64,000 nucleotides of DNA. Source: JBBPZK01 sp965219175 (GTDB taxonomy: Bacteria; Actinomycetota; Rubrobacteria; Rubrobacterales; Rubrobacteraceae). Within the stretch, counting starts at the first letter, position 1. The number at the start of each line of letters is the position of its first letter. Shown here piece by piece: positions 1 through 7,536 of this stretch. The translations under genes and the position numbers were made by a program. The notes under the pieces were generated by a model. That model was not told where the DNA came from. It did no database searches and saw nothing but the letters and a program-made list of their open reading frames with translations. The DNA lies in assembly GCA_965219175.1 (NCBI GenBank), contig CBDCNI010000001.1, positions 2,170,001 to 2,234,000 on the forward strand. Direction: 5' to 3'.

Positions 1-421
1 TGACGGTACCACTTGCGGAGAAGGTCGGTAGGAGTGCAAAACCGGCCATTGCATAGCGGCGGAGGGCGGCCGGGTGGGACGATGAAGCCAGGAGGGCGCT
101 CTTACAACCCTCCGCATAGGAGAGGGCGCCGTTTAGTAGAGACTTACCGACTCCTCGGCTCCGGTATTCTGCGTCCACGGTTAGTAAAGAGAGCACCCAA
201 AGTCTTTCGCGACGGAGAGAAACTGCTACACCGGCTATCCTCCCGTCGTCTTCTGCAACCCAGGCACCATCGGGGTCCGTGCGTAGGAGATAGTGGAGGC
301 GCTTCTGGCGACTCGCGACTTCTTCTGGGGTGCGGTTCTCTATTCTGGCCCGATCTTCGGGATTCTCGGCAAAGGCGTTGGAGGAAGTCTGGTAGGCCGC
401 CTCCACGTCTTTGCTCGTCAT
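1..421 (-). CDS. GNAT family N-acetyltransferase, 3' end outside window
   Basis: Reading the minus strand from ATG at 421 gives an open frame that runs off the left edge. It carries the acetyl-CoA-binding signature of GNAT enzymes, RSRGVGKSLL (about residues 85-94), preceded by the usual strand WVLSLLTVDAEY, and later an RRYAMAGF segment typical of motif B. The substrate cannot be predicted. It follows ahcY by only about 23 nt and is probably co-transcribed. GNAT proteins often begin with a YRPMT-like strand; here LNYRP lies directly upstream in frame, preceded by AGGA, so translation may start at the CTG about 15 nt upstream of the ATG rather than at the ATG. The C-terminus is not visible. 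Confidence 0.75.
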   Translation of the reverse strand, partial: MTSKDVEAAYQTSSNAFAENPEDRARIENRTPEEVASRQKRLHYLLRTDPDGAWVAEDDGRIAGVAVSLRRERLWVLSLLTVDAEYRSRGVGKSLLNGALSYAEGCKSALLASSSHPAALRRYAMAGFALLPTFSASGTV

Positions 422-444
422 CGGACGGTAGTTCAGGGGTGGTC

Positions 445-1695
445 CTACTGCCAGCTATTCTGGTAGGAGATTTGCTCTTCGGTCAGCGTCTCGGGCTCGA
501 CTCCCAAAGTGGCGAGTTTGGTGCGAGCTACTAGGTCGTCTATCTCGTCCGGGATGAGTTGTATGCCGGGCTCGAAGTCCTTCGCGTGGCTGGCGAGGTG
601 GTGGATACCGAGGGCGTGGAGGGCGAAGGTGAGGTCCATGATCTCGATCGGATGTCCGTCCCCGGCGCCGGAGTTTAGGAGCCTGCCGCGCGCGATGACT
701 TGCAGCCTTCGCCCATCCGGCATCTCGTACTCGGTAATGTTCTGGCGTACCTCGCGCTCTGCAACAGCCATCTCCCGCAGCGCCGCCATGTCGAACTCGT
801 GGTCGTAGTGGCCGGCGTTCGCGAGCACCGCCCCGTCTTTCATCCGCTCGAAGTGCTCCGCGCGCAGCACCCTTATGTTGCCCGTGCCGGTCAGGAAGAA
901 GTCCCCGGCCTCGGCGGCGTCGAGCGAGTTCATCACCTCGTAGCCCTCGGCGTAGGCCTCAAGCAACTTCACCGGGTCCGGCTCGCAGACGATGACCCGT
1001 CCACCGAAACCGGCGGCGTATTTGGCGAGCCCGCGGCTCACCCAACCGAAGCCCATCACGACCACCCGCTTGCCGGAGAGGAACAGGTTCGTGTTGGCGA
1101 GCAGGCTGACTATAGAGGAGTGTCCCGTACCGTAACGGTTGTCGAATAGATGCTTCATACGGGCGTCGTTGATCCCGAGTACCGGAAACGGCAGCACGCC
1201 CTCACCCGTCATGGCCCTCACCTTGAGGATGCCCGTGGTCGTCGTCTCAGTAGCGCCCTCCACGTTGTCTATGAGATCCGGGTGACTCTGGATGAGACGC
1301 CCGACTAACTCGGCCCCGTCGTCCAACAACAGGTCCGGCCCGGTCTCCAACGCCAGGTGGATGTACCGCTCGAAGTCTTCCTCGCTCGGGTCGTGCGTAG
1401 CGAAGACGCGGATGCCCCGGTCTACGAGCCCGGCGCAGATGGCGTCCTGGGTAGAGAGCGGGTTGCTCCCGGTGACGGTAACGTCCGCCCCGGCCTCGTG
1501 CAGCAACACCGCCAGGTAAGCCGTCTTCGCTTCGAGGTGGACGGTGACGGCGACCTTCCGGCCCTGTAGCGAGCCGTCGGAGAGACGGTCCTTCGCTATA
1601 GTGTTCAGCACCGGGCAGTGCTGTCCGGCCCAGTCTATCTTCCGGTTGCCCTCATCTGCCAGTGACGGGTCTGCGATTATGGATTCCTGGATCAT
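445..1695 (-). CDS. ahcY: adenosylhomocysteinase (SAH hydrolase)
   Basis: Cytoplasmic enzyme that splits S-adenosylhomocysteine into adenosine and homocysteine, relieving inhibition of methyltransferases. At 416 aa it resembles the shorter archaeal/thermophile form. Visible family blocks: HLEAKTAYLAVLL near the N-terminus, STQD, LLLDDGAELV, NDARMKHLFDNRYGTG with the catalytic Lys, Asp and Asn, and NAGHYD near the C-terminal part. The NAD-binding loop reads GFGWVSRG, so the third glycine of GxGxxG is serine. I place the start at ATG 1695, which has GAGGAT 6 nt upstream; an upstream in-frame ATG at 1737 has no ribosome site. Identity is secure; the loop substitution deserves attention. Confidence 0.93.
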   Translation of the reverse strand: MIQESIIADPSLADEGNRKIDWAGQHCPVLNTIAKDRLSDGSLQGRKVAVTVHLEAKTAYLAVLLHEAGADVTVTGSNPLSTQDAICAGLVDRGIRVFATHDPSEEDFERYIHLALETGPDLLLDDGAELVGRLIQSHPDLIDNVEGATETTTTGILKVRAMTGEGVLPFPVLGINDARMKHLFDNRYGTGHSSIVSLLANTNLFLSGKRVVVMGFGWVSRGLAKYAAGFGGRVIVCEPDPVKLLEAYAEGYEVMNSLDAAEAGDFFLTGTGNIRVLRAEHFERMKDGAVLANAGHYDHEFDMAALREMAVAEREVRQNITEYEMPDGRRLQVIARGRLLNSGAGDGHPIEIMDLTFALHALGIHHLASHAKDFEPGIQLIPDEIDDLVARTKLATLGVEPETLTEEQISYQNSWQ

Positions 1696-1818
1696 GGCCT
1701 CATCCTCTCTGTAGCGTACGATATGACGTTCGCGCATAGTTTACAGGCCGGAACGGAAGATGGCTCACGGCATCGTGTCTCCGTCCTCCACTCTCGCTAC
1801 AATCACGCGAGGTCAACT

Positions 1819-2157
1819 ATGCGACACAGATATCGGATAAAAACAGCCTGGGTTAGTTACGTGGGGATACAGGCGGCGTGGGTGCTGCTGGTGATCCTCA
1901 CGCCGCTGGGCGTGCACGCCTATCCGTCGAGGCTCTGGGCCTTGCCCTTCTGCGGCATCACGTCGGCCGGCGGCCTGCACATGACCATTTTCCGCTACGA
2001 GTACAACGCGCTACTCCGAAAAGCAGTCCAGATCTTCCCCTACGCCCGCTACGTCACACCGTCCCAGCGAAGCTCCTCCTTCTTCCTGCCGATCGGCATC
2101 GTCTACACTCTCTTCGGCGTAGCCTCGGCGGCCCTCGTCTTGTGGAGCCTGTACTAA
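1819..2157 (+). CDS. small membrane protein of unknown function
   Basis: 112-aa protein, divergent from ahcY. The start chosen is ATG 1819 with GCGAGG upstream; the frame stays open for 96 nt further upstream but that part has no ribosome site. Hydrophobic stretches around residues 12-30 (WVSYVGIQAAWVLLVILTPL) and at the C-terminal end (GIVYTLFGVASAALVLWSLY), with a weaker one between, suggest two or three membrane segments. No family is recognised and the neighbours give no functional clue. Confidence 0.55.
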   Translation: MRHRYRIKTAWVSYVGIQAAWVLLVILTPLGVHAYPSRLWALPFCGITSAGGLHMTIFRYEYNALLRKAVQIFPYARYVTPSQRSSSFFLPIGIVYTLFGVASAALVLWSLY

Positions 2158-2213
2158 AGATCCGCACGACCGATTTCCACACCTGGCAACATCCATTCAC
2201 CCTCGACCAGTTG

Positions 2214-2771
2214 CTAACCGTAGAGCGCGACGACGAGGTGCGCGATCAGGGCCAAGACTCCCCAGGCAACGGCGACAAGAACCACCAATCCCATGAATAA
2301 CCCGCCCACTATCAGCACACTACGGACGCTCTCCCTGCTTTGTCGGTTTGCTTCTTCAGAAGTTGCCGGCAAAAGTGCAGGAAAGGAGAACCTTCGGAAG
2401 ACTTGTCCAAAGTATGAGAATGCAAAGCCGAGCGCCAAACGTCCGAGAGTCGTGCCGGCTCCTCCCTGATAGAGGTTCGCGAAAACCTGGAGTAGATCCG
2501 GGTTCACGAACGGCGAAACCAGCAGTAAGCATCCAAGTATCAGAGCCGTTGCCGCCGAGAGTGCAGCGGTAACCCGCGCCCATCCGGGGGCTCTAGCCGA
2601 GGTCACGAGGTGGGCGACGACGTATCCTGCCGAGAACCCAACGAGGAGCGGTAAGGCAAGCGCGGCAGCAGGATATCCGAGGAGAGCGAAGATAGCCAGC
2701 AAGGCGCCGAGTCCGACGAACAAGCCAGTGCCGAGTAGATCCCTCCCGGACAACCTCTCGAAGACACTCAT
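2214..2771 (-). CDS. membrane protein of unknown function
   Basis: 185-aa protein with about five hydrophobic segments: two near the N-terminus rich in Gly/Ala/Leu, one around residues 85-105, a short one around 115-130, and a strong one at the C-terminus (VLIVGGLFMGLVVLVAVAWGVLAL). A polar loop with EEANRQSRESVR precedes the last segment. The ATG at 2771 has CCGGAG 5 nt upstream. I do not recognise the family. It is the last gene before the convergent 1819 gene, and lies 34 nt after the phosphodiesterase gene, so the two may be co-transcribed. Confidence 0.6.
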   Translation of the reverse strand: MSVFERLSGRDLLGTGLFVGLGALLAIFALLGYPAAALALPLLVGFSAGYVVAHLVTSARAPGWARVTAALSAATALILGCLLLVSPFVNPDLLQVFANLYQGGAGTTLGRLALGFAFSYFGQVFRRFSFPALLPATSEEANRQSRESVRSVLIVGGLFMGLVVLVAVAWGVLALIAHLVVALYG

Positions 2772-2805
2772 TAGACTCCGGTCCTTATGCTCGCGAGATG
2801 TTTCT

Positions 2806-3684
2806 CTACCGTATTACGGCCAGTACCTCGGCTAATTCGCCGGGCCGGTCGGTCATAACGGTGTCGACGCCGAGGTCGAGCAGGTGACGCATCTCACTTG
2901 AGTCGTTGATGGTCCACGCTTCAACCCGCACCCCAAGCTTGTGGGCCGCCTCAACGAACCGGGGAGTCAAGATCTCCAGGATTCCGTACCGTACCGGGAC
3001 CTGGAGCGCGTCGTAGGAGGGACGTAGCAACCCTTCCAGGCGCAGTTTGCTGAGGAGGTAGAAGCCCCTGATCTCACGCTGGGAGGCGGACGTTGGGACA
3101 GTGCCGCCAGACGCCTTCCGAAAACGTCTCATTATGCCGTGGTCCGACGCCGCCACGAGCACCCGATCCGACGCCCCGGCTCCAAGGATCACCTCCAGCA
3201 CCACAGCTTCCACACCCGGCAGGGCTTCTTTTATCTCCAGGTTTATGAAGGCCCGCGGAAACTTCTCCAGCACCTCGGAGAGCGTCGGCGCATACAGCCC
3301 CTCTCCCCGATAAGGATAACCTCCCTCCGAGCCGAACCGGTATCCGGCGTCGAGACCCTGAAGCTCCTCCAGAGTCATGTCCCTAACGGGTCCTGCTCCG
3401 TTTGTCGTACGGTCCACGGTATCATCGTGGATGACGACTATGTACCCGTCGAGAGTCATGTGAACGTCCAACTCCAGTCCTCCGGATCCGGCGGAGAGAC
3501 CGGCCTCGAAAGAAGCGAGGGTGTTCTCCGGGAACCTGTCCGAGTCACCTCGATGGGCGAGGTTTATGGGCCGTCCACTGGATAGAGTTTGGGTATCTCG
3601 TCGGAGTAGTCGGGAGAGTAGAGCAAGCAAAACCACGACCGAGATGGTCGCCACGAAGAATGTCGCGCGCCGGCGCCGCATCAT
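2806..3684 (-). CDS. glycerophosphodiester phosphodiesterase, membrane-anchored
   Basis: Hydrolyses glycerophosphodiesters to glycerol-3-phosphate and an alcohol. The 292-aa protein has an arginine-rich start followed by one hydrophobic anchor (residues 8-25), so the catalytic domain is probably outside the membrane. The domain starts with the diagnostic NLAHRG (His 44, Arg 45), then ENTLASFEAGL, the metal ligands in LELDVHMTLDG, and the general-base motif HDDTVDRTTNG. The C-terminal strand ending WTIND and MTDRPGEL completes the TIM barrel. Length fits the GDPD family. Substrate among deacylated lipids cannot be fixed. Confidence 0.9.
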   Translation of the reverse strand: MMRRRRATFFVATISVVVLLALLSRLLRRDTQTLSSGRPINLAHRGDSDRFPENTLASFEAGLSAGSGGLELDVHMTLDGYIVVIHDDTVDRTTNGAGPVRDMTLEELQGLDAGYRFGSEGGYPYRGEGLYAPTLSEVLEKFPRAFINLEIKEALPGVEAVVLEVILGAGASDRVLVAASDHGIMRRFRKASGGTVPTSASQREIRGFYLLSKLRLEGLLRPSYDALQVPVRYGILEILTPRFVEAAHKLGVRVEAWTINDSSEMRHLLDLGVDTVMTDRPGELAEVLAVIR

Positions 3685-3740
3685 CGTCGAAACTTAGCAC
3701 ACGCCGGTTGGTAGCGCCACACGGGTCGCCGACCGGCACG

Positions 3741-3769
3741 TTGACCGTTGCAGGGGTGTCTCGTATACT
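3741..3769 (+). promoter_or_regulatory. promoter of tRNA-Leu(GAG)
   Basis: TTGACC (3741-3746) and TATACT (3764-3769) are separated by exactly 17 nt and end 14 nt before the mature tRNA 5' end. This is a near-consensus housekeeping sigma promoter. Confidence 0.75.
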
Positions 3770-3783
3770 CTTCTGGTCGCAAC

Positions 3784-3868
3784 GTCGGAGTGGCGGAATA
3801 GGTAGACGCGCTAGGTTGAGGGCCTAGTGCCCGATAAGGGCGTGGGGGTTCGAGTCCCCCCTCCGACA
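3784..3868 (+). tRNA. tRNA-Leu (anticodon GAG)
   Basis: 85-nt class II tRNA with a long variable arm. The acceptor stem GTCGGAG pairs perfectly with CTCCGAC (3861-3867) and is followed by discriminator A. The anticodon stem CTAGG/CCTAG encloses the loop TTGAGGG with anticodon GAG at 3818-3820. The T loop GTTCGAGTC is present. CCA is not encoded. Confidence 0.96.
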
Positions 3869-3936
3869 CATACCAAAGGTGCCAGGGCTTACGCCGGTAC
3901 TGTTTTCGATATATACCTTCAGATTTATGTAACGTC

Positions 3937-4030
3937 TTGTACGCCCGCCGATATGGCACAGTGTATAATGGTTTCGGAGTCGCCTGTTCTCCCCATCCTC
4001 CCCGGGCGACTCCTTTTCTTTCTCTTTTTT
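3937..4030 (+). ncRNA. terminator hairpin behind tRNA-Leu, possibly a tiny separate RNA
   Basis: GGAGTCGCC (3976-3984) and GGCGACTCC (4005-4013) form a perfect 9-bp stem followed by a long T-rich run to about 4030, an intrinsic terminator on the plus strand. It most simply ends the tRNA-Leu transcript. However TATAAT at 3964-3969 lies about 7 nt before the stem, with a TTGTAC at 3937-3942 (21-nt spacer, too long for a good promoter). The 20-nt loop is C-rich, with two CCCC runs and CCTCC, so a short hairpin RNA of about 50 nt is possible. The terminator is well supported; the separate RNA is inference. Confidence 0.5.
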
Positions 4031-4040
4031 CGGAAGCTGT

Positions 4041-4265
4041 CTAGGCCAGGAAGATGAGCAGCACGCTCGTCAGGGCGAAGAGGGCGACCGCTCCCAGTGT
4101 GAGCCGGGTCAGGTTCTTCTCCATGATGCTCGTGCCCGAGAAGGTGCTGCCGACCCCGCCGCCGAGCGACGAGGAGAGCCCGCCGCCTTTGCCGGAGTGG
4201 AGCAGTATCAGCCCGATGATGCTTATACAGAGCAGCGCGTGTACAAAAGCTATTACGTAAATCAT
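4041..4265 (-). CDS. secG: preprotein translocase subunit SecG
   Basis: Small accessory subunit of the SecYEG protein-export channel. The 74-aa sequence has the two SecG membrane helices (residues 2-22 and 53-73) joined by the glycine/serine-rich loop containing HSGKGGGLSSSLGGG. It ends the gap-pgk-tpiA-secG run, an arrangement common in Actinobacteria and Firmicutes; it follows tpiA by 32 nt. Length and topology are typical. Confidence 0.93.
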   Translation of the reverse strand: MIYVIAFVHALLCISIIGLILLHSGKGGGLSSSLGGGVGSTFSGTSIMEKNLTRLTLGAVALFALTSVLLIFLA

Positions 4266-4297
4266 GAGATATACCTTATCACAATAGCGTGCTTACT

Positions 4298-5065
4298 CTA
4301 CTGCTTGGCTGCTTCTACAAGCTCCACGAACGAGTCTACTTCGAGGCTCGCCCCTCCGACGAGGCCGCCATCCACGTCTTCTTGAGACATGATCTCCGCT
4401 ATGTTATCCGGCTTTACGGAACCGCCGTACAACAGCCTCACGCTCCCGGCGAACTCCTCGTCCCTCGACTCTTCAAGAAGCTCCCGGATCTGACCTATAG
4501 CGTCCTGGGCGTCATCCGGGGTCGCCGTATCTCCGGTCCCGATGGCCCATATCGGCTCGTAGGCGAAGACCAGGCTCTCGCCGCCGACGTCGCTGCCGAG
4601 CTCCTCCATCACCCGGCTCACCTGTCCGGAGACCTTGTCCCACATCCCGCCGGAGTCTCGTTCTTCTTTGGTCTCTCCGACGCAGACGATCGGGAGTAGA
4701 CCGGCCTGTATCGCCCGCGCTGCTTTGCGGGCGACCATCTCGTCGGACTCGCCGAAGACCTCCCGCCGCTCGGAGTGACCGACGAGCACGCTTTTCACCC
4801 CGAGATCGAGCAGCATCGGGGCCGAGACTTCTCCGGTAAAAGCGCCGGAGTCCTCATAGTAGAAGTTCTGCGCGCCGGAGATCACTCCTGAGTTCTCGGA
4901 CATACGGGCGACTTCGGCCAGGCAGGTGAGCGGCGTGAAAACCGCGACATCTACTTCCTCTTCAACGTCCGCCACGCGCGGCAGCAGTGCCGCCGTATAA
5001 TCTTGCGCCTCCCGAACGGTCTTGTTCATCTTCCAGTTCGCGGCCATCATCGGCTTTCGGGCCAT
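4298..5065 (-). CDS. tpiA: triosephosphate isomerase
   Basis: Interconverts glyceraldehyde-3-phosphate and dihydroxyacetone phosphate in glycolysis and gluconeogenesis. The 255-aa protein starts MARKPMMAANWKMN with the substrate-binding Lys 12. The electrophilic His is in LVGHSERR, the catalytic Glu in FAYEPIWAIGTG, and the phosphate-binding C-terminal region reads LYGGSVKPDNI and GGLVGGASL. The start is ATG 5065, preceded by GAGAGGAG; the frame is open far upstream, but that part overlaps pgk and is not TIM-like. Only 2 nt separate it from the pgk stop, implying coupled translation. Confidence 0.96.
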   Translation of the reverse strand: MARKPMMAANWKMNKTVREAQDYTAALLPRVADVEEEVDVAVFTPLTCLAEVARMSENSGVISGAQNFYYEDSGAFTGEVSAPMLLDLGVKSVLVGHSERREVFGESDEMVARKAARAIQAGLLPIVCVGETKEERDSGGMWDKVSGQVSRVMEELGSDVGGESLVFAYEPIWAIGTGDTATPDDAQDAIGQIRELLEESRDEEFAGSVRLLYGGSVKPDNIAEIMSQEDVDGGLVGGASLEVDSFVELVEAAKQ

Positions 5066-5067
5066 CT

Positions 5068-6246
5068 CTAAGACTCCTCTCCCGGCAGGACCGCCACTCC
5101 CGGCAGTTCCTTGCCCTCGACGTATTCGAGCGACGCGCCGCCGCCCGTTGATATAAAGCTCATCTCGTCTTCGAGGCCGAGTTTGCCAACGGCGGCGACC
5201 GAGTCTCCCCCGCCGACGACGCTCGTGGCATCGCTTTCCGCCACCGCCCGTGCCACGCCCTCCGTGCCTTTGGCGAAGGCGTCCATCTCGAAGACGCCTA
5301 TCGGACCGTTCCAGAAGATCGTGGCCGCCTCCGTGATGTGTCCGCGGAAGAGATCCACAGTCTCTCCTCCGATATCGAGACCCATCCAACCTTCGGGGAT
5401 GCCATCCACCTCTACAGTCCGGCTCTCGGCGTCTTCTTCCATCTTCTCGGCCGCAACGATATCCGTGGGCAGCACCAGCTTGTCACCTGCCTCGCCCATC
5501 AGGCGCTCCGCTTCTTGGAGGTACTCGTCCTCTACGAGAGAGGCGCCGACTTCGTAGCCTTGCGCCTTAAAGAACGTAAAGCACATGGCGCCGCCTATGA
5601 GGAGGGTGTCGGCAGTCCCGAGAAGACTTTCTATGACGCCGAGCTTGTCCGAGACCTTCGCACCGCCCAGGATGGCTACGAACGGGCGTTCCGGGTCTTT
5701 GAGAACCCCGTTGAGGTAGTCGATCTCCTCTTCCAGCAACAGCCCCGCCGCCGCCGGGAGCTTCTCCGCCACCCCGACGGTCGTGGCGTGCGCCCGATGC
5801 GCCGCCCCGAAAGCATCGTCCACGTAAAGGTCGGCGAGCGAAGCGAGTTGTTCAGCGAACTCCGAGTCATTCTTCGTCTCGCCGGGGTAGAAACGAGAGT
5901 TTTCGAGCAACACTACGCCGTCTCCGTCCCACCCGTCCAGCGCTTCTTGAACTTCCGGCCCGACTGCGGCGTCCAGTTTCAAGACCGGCTCTTCCAGCAA
6001 CTCTTCTAGCCTTTTGGCGACCGGGTCCATAGTGTAAGCAGGGTCGCGCTCGCCTTTGGGACGCCCGAGGTGGGAGATCAGGACAGGATGCGCCCCCTCG
6101 GACAACAGATACCGGATAGTCGGCAGCGCCCGCCGAATTCGGGTGTCATCCGTCACCCGCCCGTCTTTTATAGGCACGTTGAAATCGACCCGGACGAGCA
6201 CGCGCTTGCCAGCGACATCCAGGTCTCTAACGCTACGTTTATTCAC
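5068..6246 (-). CDS. pgk: phosphoglycerate kinase
   Basis: Transfers phosphate from 1,3-bisphosphoglycerate to ADP in glycolysis. The 392-aa length is normal. Visible blocks: RVDFNVPIKDG near residue 20, the substrate-binding SHLGRPKG around residue 60, the hinge region FVAILGGAKVSDKLGVI, and the nucleotide-binding C-terminal VVGGGDSVAAV with STGGGASLEYVEGKELPGV at the end. It lies between gap and tpiA. The 189-nt gap upstream holds octamer repeat arrays, described separately. Confidence 0.97.
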   Translation of the reverse strand: MNKRSVRDLDVAGKRVLVRVDFNVPIKDGRVTDDTRIRRALPTIRYLLSEGAHPVLISHLGRPKGERDPAYTMDPVAKRLEELLEEPVLKLDAAVGPEVQEALDGWDGDGVVLLENSRFYPGETKNDSEFAEQLASLADLYVDDAFGAAHRAHATTVGVAEKLPAAAGLLLEEEIDYLNGVLKDPERPFVAILGGAKVSDKLGVIESLLGTADTLLIGGAMCFTFFKAQGYEVGASLVEDEYLQEAERLMGEAGDKLVLPTDIVAAEKMEEDAESRTVEVDGIPEGWMGLDIGGETVDLFRGHITEAATIFWNGPIGVFEMDAFAKGTEGVARAVAESDATSVVGGGDSVAAVGKLGLEDEMSFISTGGGASLEYVEGKELPGVAVLPGEES

Positions 6247-6270
6247 GCTGCCTCCCTTCGGTCGGCGCTT

Positions 6271-6431
6271 GTCAGCCGGTCAGCATTTCAGCTAGTCAGC
6301 TTTTCCGCTGGATGCCCGGCCGTTGGACGAGACTATAAAACGGTCGGCGACGGCCAGACTATGTTCGCATCCGGCTGCGTCGACGTATGCTCTTTTGCCT
6401 GACCTGCTGACTAGCTGATCGGCTGATTAGC
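6271..6431. repeat. two facing octamer repeat arrays between gap and pgk
   Basis: The right array (6399-6431) consists of CTGACCTG, CTGACTAG, CTGATCGG and CTGATTAG in tandem. The left array (6271-6300) is the reverse-complement version, with TCAGC recurring every 8 nt. The two contain a perfect 12-bp inverted pair, CAGCTAGTCAGC (6289-6300) and GCTGACTAGCTG (6406-6417). About 100 nt of unrelated sequence separates them. Transcribed with the gap-pgk mRNA they could form a long imperfect hairpin. Function unknown. Confidence 0.75.
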
Positions 6432-6435
6432 TTTC

Positions 6436-7437
6436 TTAGAGCTTCTCTCCCATGAAGGCGGCTATGTCGCAGGTACGGTTTGAGTATCCCCACTCGTTGT
6501 CGTACCAGCCGAGGATCTTGACCGTCTTGCCGCTGGACATCGTGAGCGGCGAGTCGAAGATGCAGCTCGCCTGGTTGCCGACGATGTCTCGGGAGACTAT
6601 CGGGGCGTCGGAGTATTCCAGGATGCCCGAGAGCTCGCCTTCGGAAGCCTGCTGGAAGGCGGAGTTGATCTCCTCGACGGATGCCTCGTTGGTCAGGTTG
6701 GCTACCAGGTCGGTTATGGAGCCGTCGGGGATCGGGACGCGGAGCGACATTCCGTCCACCTTACCCTGGAGCTCCGGGTAGATCACACCTACAGTCCGGG
6801 CCGCGCCGGTAGAGGTCGGGATGATCGACTGCGGCGCCGACCGGGCGCGCCGGGGATCCTTGTGAGCCGTGTCCAGGAGTCCCTGATCGTTGGTGAAGGC
6901 GTGGCAGGTCGTCATGTACGCCGACTCCAGACCGAAGCTGTCTATGAGGACTTTCGCCATCGGCACCACGCAGTTGGTCGTGCAACTCGCGTTCGAGACG
7001 ATGTTGTCGTTTTCCGGGTCGTAGGACTCGTGGTTGACCTTGTAGACGAAGGTCGCGTCCACGTTCTTTGCCGGGGCGGAGATGACTACCTTCTTAGCGC
7101 CGCCCTCCAGGTGCGCGGCAGCCTTCTCGCCGTCGGTAAAGACGCCGCTGGACTCGATCACGATGTCCGCGCCGACGTCGCCCCAAGGGATGTTCTTCGG
7201 GTCACGCTCGGAGAACGTCTTGATCTCCCTATCACCGACGTGCAGGATGTTTCCATCGTAGCTGACATCCTCGTCCCAGATGCCGTGGGTGGAGTCGCGC
7301 TTGAACAGTTGCGCCAGAGACTCGAAGGGCATGAGGTCGTTCGCCGCCACTACCTCGATGTCGCCGTGCAACACTGCAGCCTTCGCGACCATCATCCCTA
7401 TACGCCCGAAGCCGTTAATACCTACTCTAACTGCCAT
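6436..7437 (-). CDS. gap: glyceraldehyde-3-phosphate dehydrogenase, type I
   Basis: Oxidises and phosphorylates glyceraldehyde-3-phosphate with reduction of NAD(P). The 333-aa protein begins with the Rossmann motif VGINGFGRIG; the catalytic cysteine lies in SNASCTTNC (about residue 153) and the active-site His in CHAFTNDQ. IIPTSTGAA and GWYDNEWGYSNR are classical signatures. The residue after the second Rossmann strand reads AANDLMPF, which favours NAD. AGAGGA lies just upstream of ATG 7437. It heads the gap-pgk-tpiA-secG run; whiA ends 99 nt upstream. Confidence 0.97.
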   Translation of the reverse strand: MAVRVGINGFGRIGMMVAKAAVLHGDIEVVAANDLMPFESLAQLFKRDSTHGIWDEDVSYDGNILHVGDREIKTFSERDPKNIPWGDVGADIVIESSGVFTDGEKAAAHLEGGAKKVVISAPAKNVDATFVYKVNHESYDPENDNIVSNASCTTNCVVPMAKVLIDSFGLESAYMTTCHAFTNDQGLLDTAHKDPRRARSAPQSIIPTSTGAARTVGVIYPELQGKVDGMSLRVPIPDGSITDLVANLTNEASVEEINSAFQQASEGELSGILEYSDAPIVSRDIVGNQASCIFDSPLTMSSGKTVKILGWYDNEWGYSNRTCDIAAFMGEKL

Positions 7438-7536
7438 CGTTCCTCTTTCTTTCTCTTGCCGTCACTATCTATTGTGCCCGAAACGCCCGTAGATTAACAG
7501 TTGAAACGTCCAGTGATTACCAGTTTATACAACTTC

